Below, piece by piece: positions 7,647 to 9,111 of a stretch of 9,111 nucleotides of DNA. The stretch spans positions 1-9,111 of the forward strand of contig JABITU010000200.1 of the NCBI GenBank assembly GCA_018668195.1, read 5' to 3'. Made by a program: the position numbers and the translations under genes. Origin of the DNA: Tateyamaria sp. Lineage in GTDB: Bacteria; Pseudomonadota; Alphaproteobacteria; Rhodobacterales; Rhodobacteraceae. The notes beneath the pieces were generated by a model. That model was not told the origin of the DNA and did no database searches. It was given only the letters and a program-made list of their open reading frames with translations. How positions within the stretch are numbered: the stretch's first letter is position 1; every line of letters starts with the position of its first letter.

Positions 7647-7810
7647 CATTGCCTTTTTCTTGCACACGCTTGTTTTACCTATTGGACTTAGCCCCTGGTG
7701 ACGCCGCGTTTAAGTTGCGATCCGCTCGCGTACGGCGCATTGTTTCCGCGATTATGCCCCTGTAAGCATCCATCTTGCGCTTGCCAAGACTTTGATCCGG
7801 AGAATACCCA

Positions 7811-9111
7811 ATGCCCTATCGCGCACCAGTTGATGAATATAGCTTTTTGTTCTCAAAGGTTGTCGGTCTGGCGCAGGTGACTGCAACCGACCGCTTTGCC
7901 GAAGCGACTGGCGATCTGACAAGTGCCATCCTTCTTGAGGCGGGCAAGTTGAGCGAAGATATCCTTGCTCCGTTACAGCGACCGGGTGATTTGCACCCCG
8001 CGCGACTGGAAAACGGAGTGGTGCGGACATCTCCGGGTTATGCGGAGGGCTACAAGGCGATTGCAGAAGGCGGCTGGATCGGGATTTCGGCAGATCCGGA
8101 ACATGGCGGCATGGGTCTGCCCATGACCGTGACCACAGCCGTAAACGAGATGATGAGCGCGGCCTGTCTATCGCTGCAACTGGCACCGTTGATGAGTCAG
8201 GGCCAGATCGAGGCGTTGGAACATCACGCCAGCGATGCGATCAAAGAGCTGTATTTGCCCAAGCTGACATCTGGCGAATGGTCTGGAACCATGAACCTCA
8301 CAGAGCCGCAGGCCGGTTCGGATGTGGGCGCGCTGACCTCAAAAGCCGACGATAATGGCGATGGCACATATGCGGTCACCGGGCAAAAAATATATATTTC
8401 TTGGGGCGATAACGATTTTACAGAAAATGTTTGTCATTTGGTCCTTGCCCGTCTGCCAGGAGCGCCCGCTGGGACAAAAGGGATCAGCCTGTTTCTTGTG
8501 CCGCGCAACCTGCCTGACGAGAATGGCAATGTGGGTGTGGCCAATGCACTAAAGGTCGTGAGCCTTGAGCATAAGATGGGCTTGCATGGTTCGCCCACCT
8601 GCGTGATGCAGTATGATGGAGCCACTGGCTGGATGATAGGATCCGAAGGTGGCGGTATGGCCGCGATGTTCACGATGATGAATAACGCTCGGCTTGGCGT
8701 TGGAGGCCAGGGCGTTGGCGCGGCCGAAGGTGCCTATCAACACGCGGTGGCCTATGCATTGGACCGCAAGCAGGGCAAAACGCAGGGCCCCTCTGGAACG
8801 ATCATTGATCATGCGGATGTGCGCCGGATGTTGATCAGCATGAAGGCTGACATCTTTGCTGCGCGCGCCATTGCACTGTCCTGCGCTGTTGCGATCGACA
8901 TGACTACCGCAACGCAGGATGCAGAGTGGAAGGCACGCGCTGCGTTCCTGACACCCATTGCCAAATGTTTTGGTACCGAGGTCGGCATGGACGTCGCCAA
9001 TCAGGGTGTGCAGGTCCACGGCGGCATGGGGTTTGTCGAAGAAACCGGTGCGGCGCAATACAGTCGAGATGTTCGCGTGACTGCAATCTATGAGGGTACC
9101 AACGGCATTCA
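7811..9111 (+). CDS. Acyl-CoA dehydrogenase, DmdC-like family, 3' end missing
   Basis: An FAD-dependent acyl-CoA dehydrogenase open to the right edge, with 433 complete codons. It starts at an ATG with GGAGA seven bases upstream and the N-terminus MPYRAPVDEYSFLF. The N-terminal helical part is followed by the flavin/substrate signature MNLTEPQAGSDVG (residues 161-173), then NARLGVGGQGVGAAEGAYQHA, the VHGGMGFVEE block, and IYEGTNGI at the very end. By analogy with medium-chain acyl-CoA dehydrogenase, Glu428 in YEGT is the catalytic base, so the active site is intact. Family members with this long N-terminal region are about 590 residues and carry an extra C-terminal domain, so roughly 150 residues are probably missing. 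In marine roseobacters, DmdC (3-methylmercaptopropionyl-CoA dehydrogenase of DMSP demethylation) belongs here, but so do paralogs with other substrates. No dmdA, dmdB or dmdD is in the window, so substrate is open and no symbol is given. Confidence 0.93.
   Translation, partial: MPYRAPVDEYSFLFSKVVGLAQVTATDRFAEATGDLTSAILLEAGKLSEDILAPLQRPGDLHPARLENGVVRTSPGYAEGYKAIAEGGWIGISADPEHGGMGLPMTVTTAVNEMMSAACLSLQLAPLMSQGQIEALEHHASDAIKELYLPKLTSGEWSGTMNLTEPQAGSDVGALTSKADDNGDGTYAVTGQKIYISWGDNDFTENVCHLVLARLPGAPAGTKGISLFLVPRNLPDENGNVGVANALKVVSLEHKMGLHGSPTCVMQYDGATGWMIGSEGGGMAAMFTMMNNARLGVGGQGVGAAEGAYQHAVAYALDRKQGKTQGPSGTIIDHADVRRMLISMKADIFAARAIALSCAVAIDMTTATQDAEWKARAAFLTPIAKCFGTEVGMDVANQGVQVHGGMGFVEETGAAQYSRDVRVTAIYEGTNGI

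Noticed and set aside
7668..7810. Promoters in the spacer between Sua5 and the acyl-CoA dehydrogenase
   Set aside because: A CATAAT on the minus strand and a TTGTTT on the plus strand were considered, but neither has a matching partner box at normal spacing.
8549..9058. Minus-strand open frame (169 codons) opposite the acyl-CoA dehydrogenase
   Set aside because: It is opposite the conserved FAD/substrate region of a well-supported gene and is a shadow frame.

Overview
The window looks like ordinary chromosome from an alphaproteobacterium of the Rhodobacterales (Roseobacter-type). The basis is moderately high GC, the style of the proteins, a Roseobacter-like acyl-CoA dehydrogenase N-terminus, and an orphan DsbD-N-type protein next to YqgE. 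The taxonomic call is inference from recognised protein families. No tRNA, rRNA, CRISPR array, insertion sequence or phage gene is visible.

Bases 1-4682 hold two co-directional genes of a tripartite efflux system: a periplasmic adaptor cut by the left edge, then a 1204-residue RND permease two bases after the adaptor stop. They are almost certainly one operon. No outer-membrane TolC-like partner is in the window; it may lie upstream or elsewhere in the genome.

Bases 4683-4906 are a convergent gap with a small hairpin. Next, on the minus strand (4907-5734), is an exported protein resembling only the N-terminal domain of DsbD/ScsB. It is divergent from yqgE (5909-6490, plus strand); the 174-base spacer between them holds a candidate promoter for yqgE.

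yqgE converges on a two-domain threonylcarbamoyl-AMP synthase (Sua5/TsaC, minus strand, ending at 6714), across a 223-base gap with two small hairpins. That gene is in turn divergent from an acyl-CoA dehydrogenase of the DmdC-like family (7811 onward, plus strand), which runs off the right edge just after its catalytic glutamate codon.

Apart from the adaptor-permease pair, the genes are single transcription units with unrelated roles: envelope redox, unknown YqgE function, tRNA t6A modification and acyl-CoA oxidation. I do not see a new multi-gene system. The most interesting points are the extra hydrophobic helix pairs placed symmetrically after each half of the RND permease, the stand-alone DsbD-N-like protein with a C-x3-C pair, and an 8-mer that recurs in the spacers but was not noticed inside the genes.
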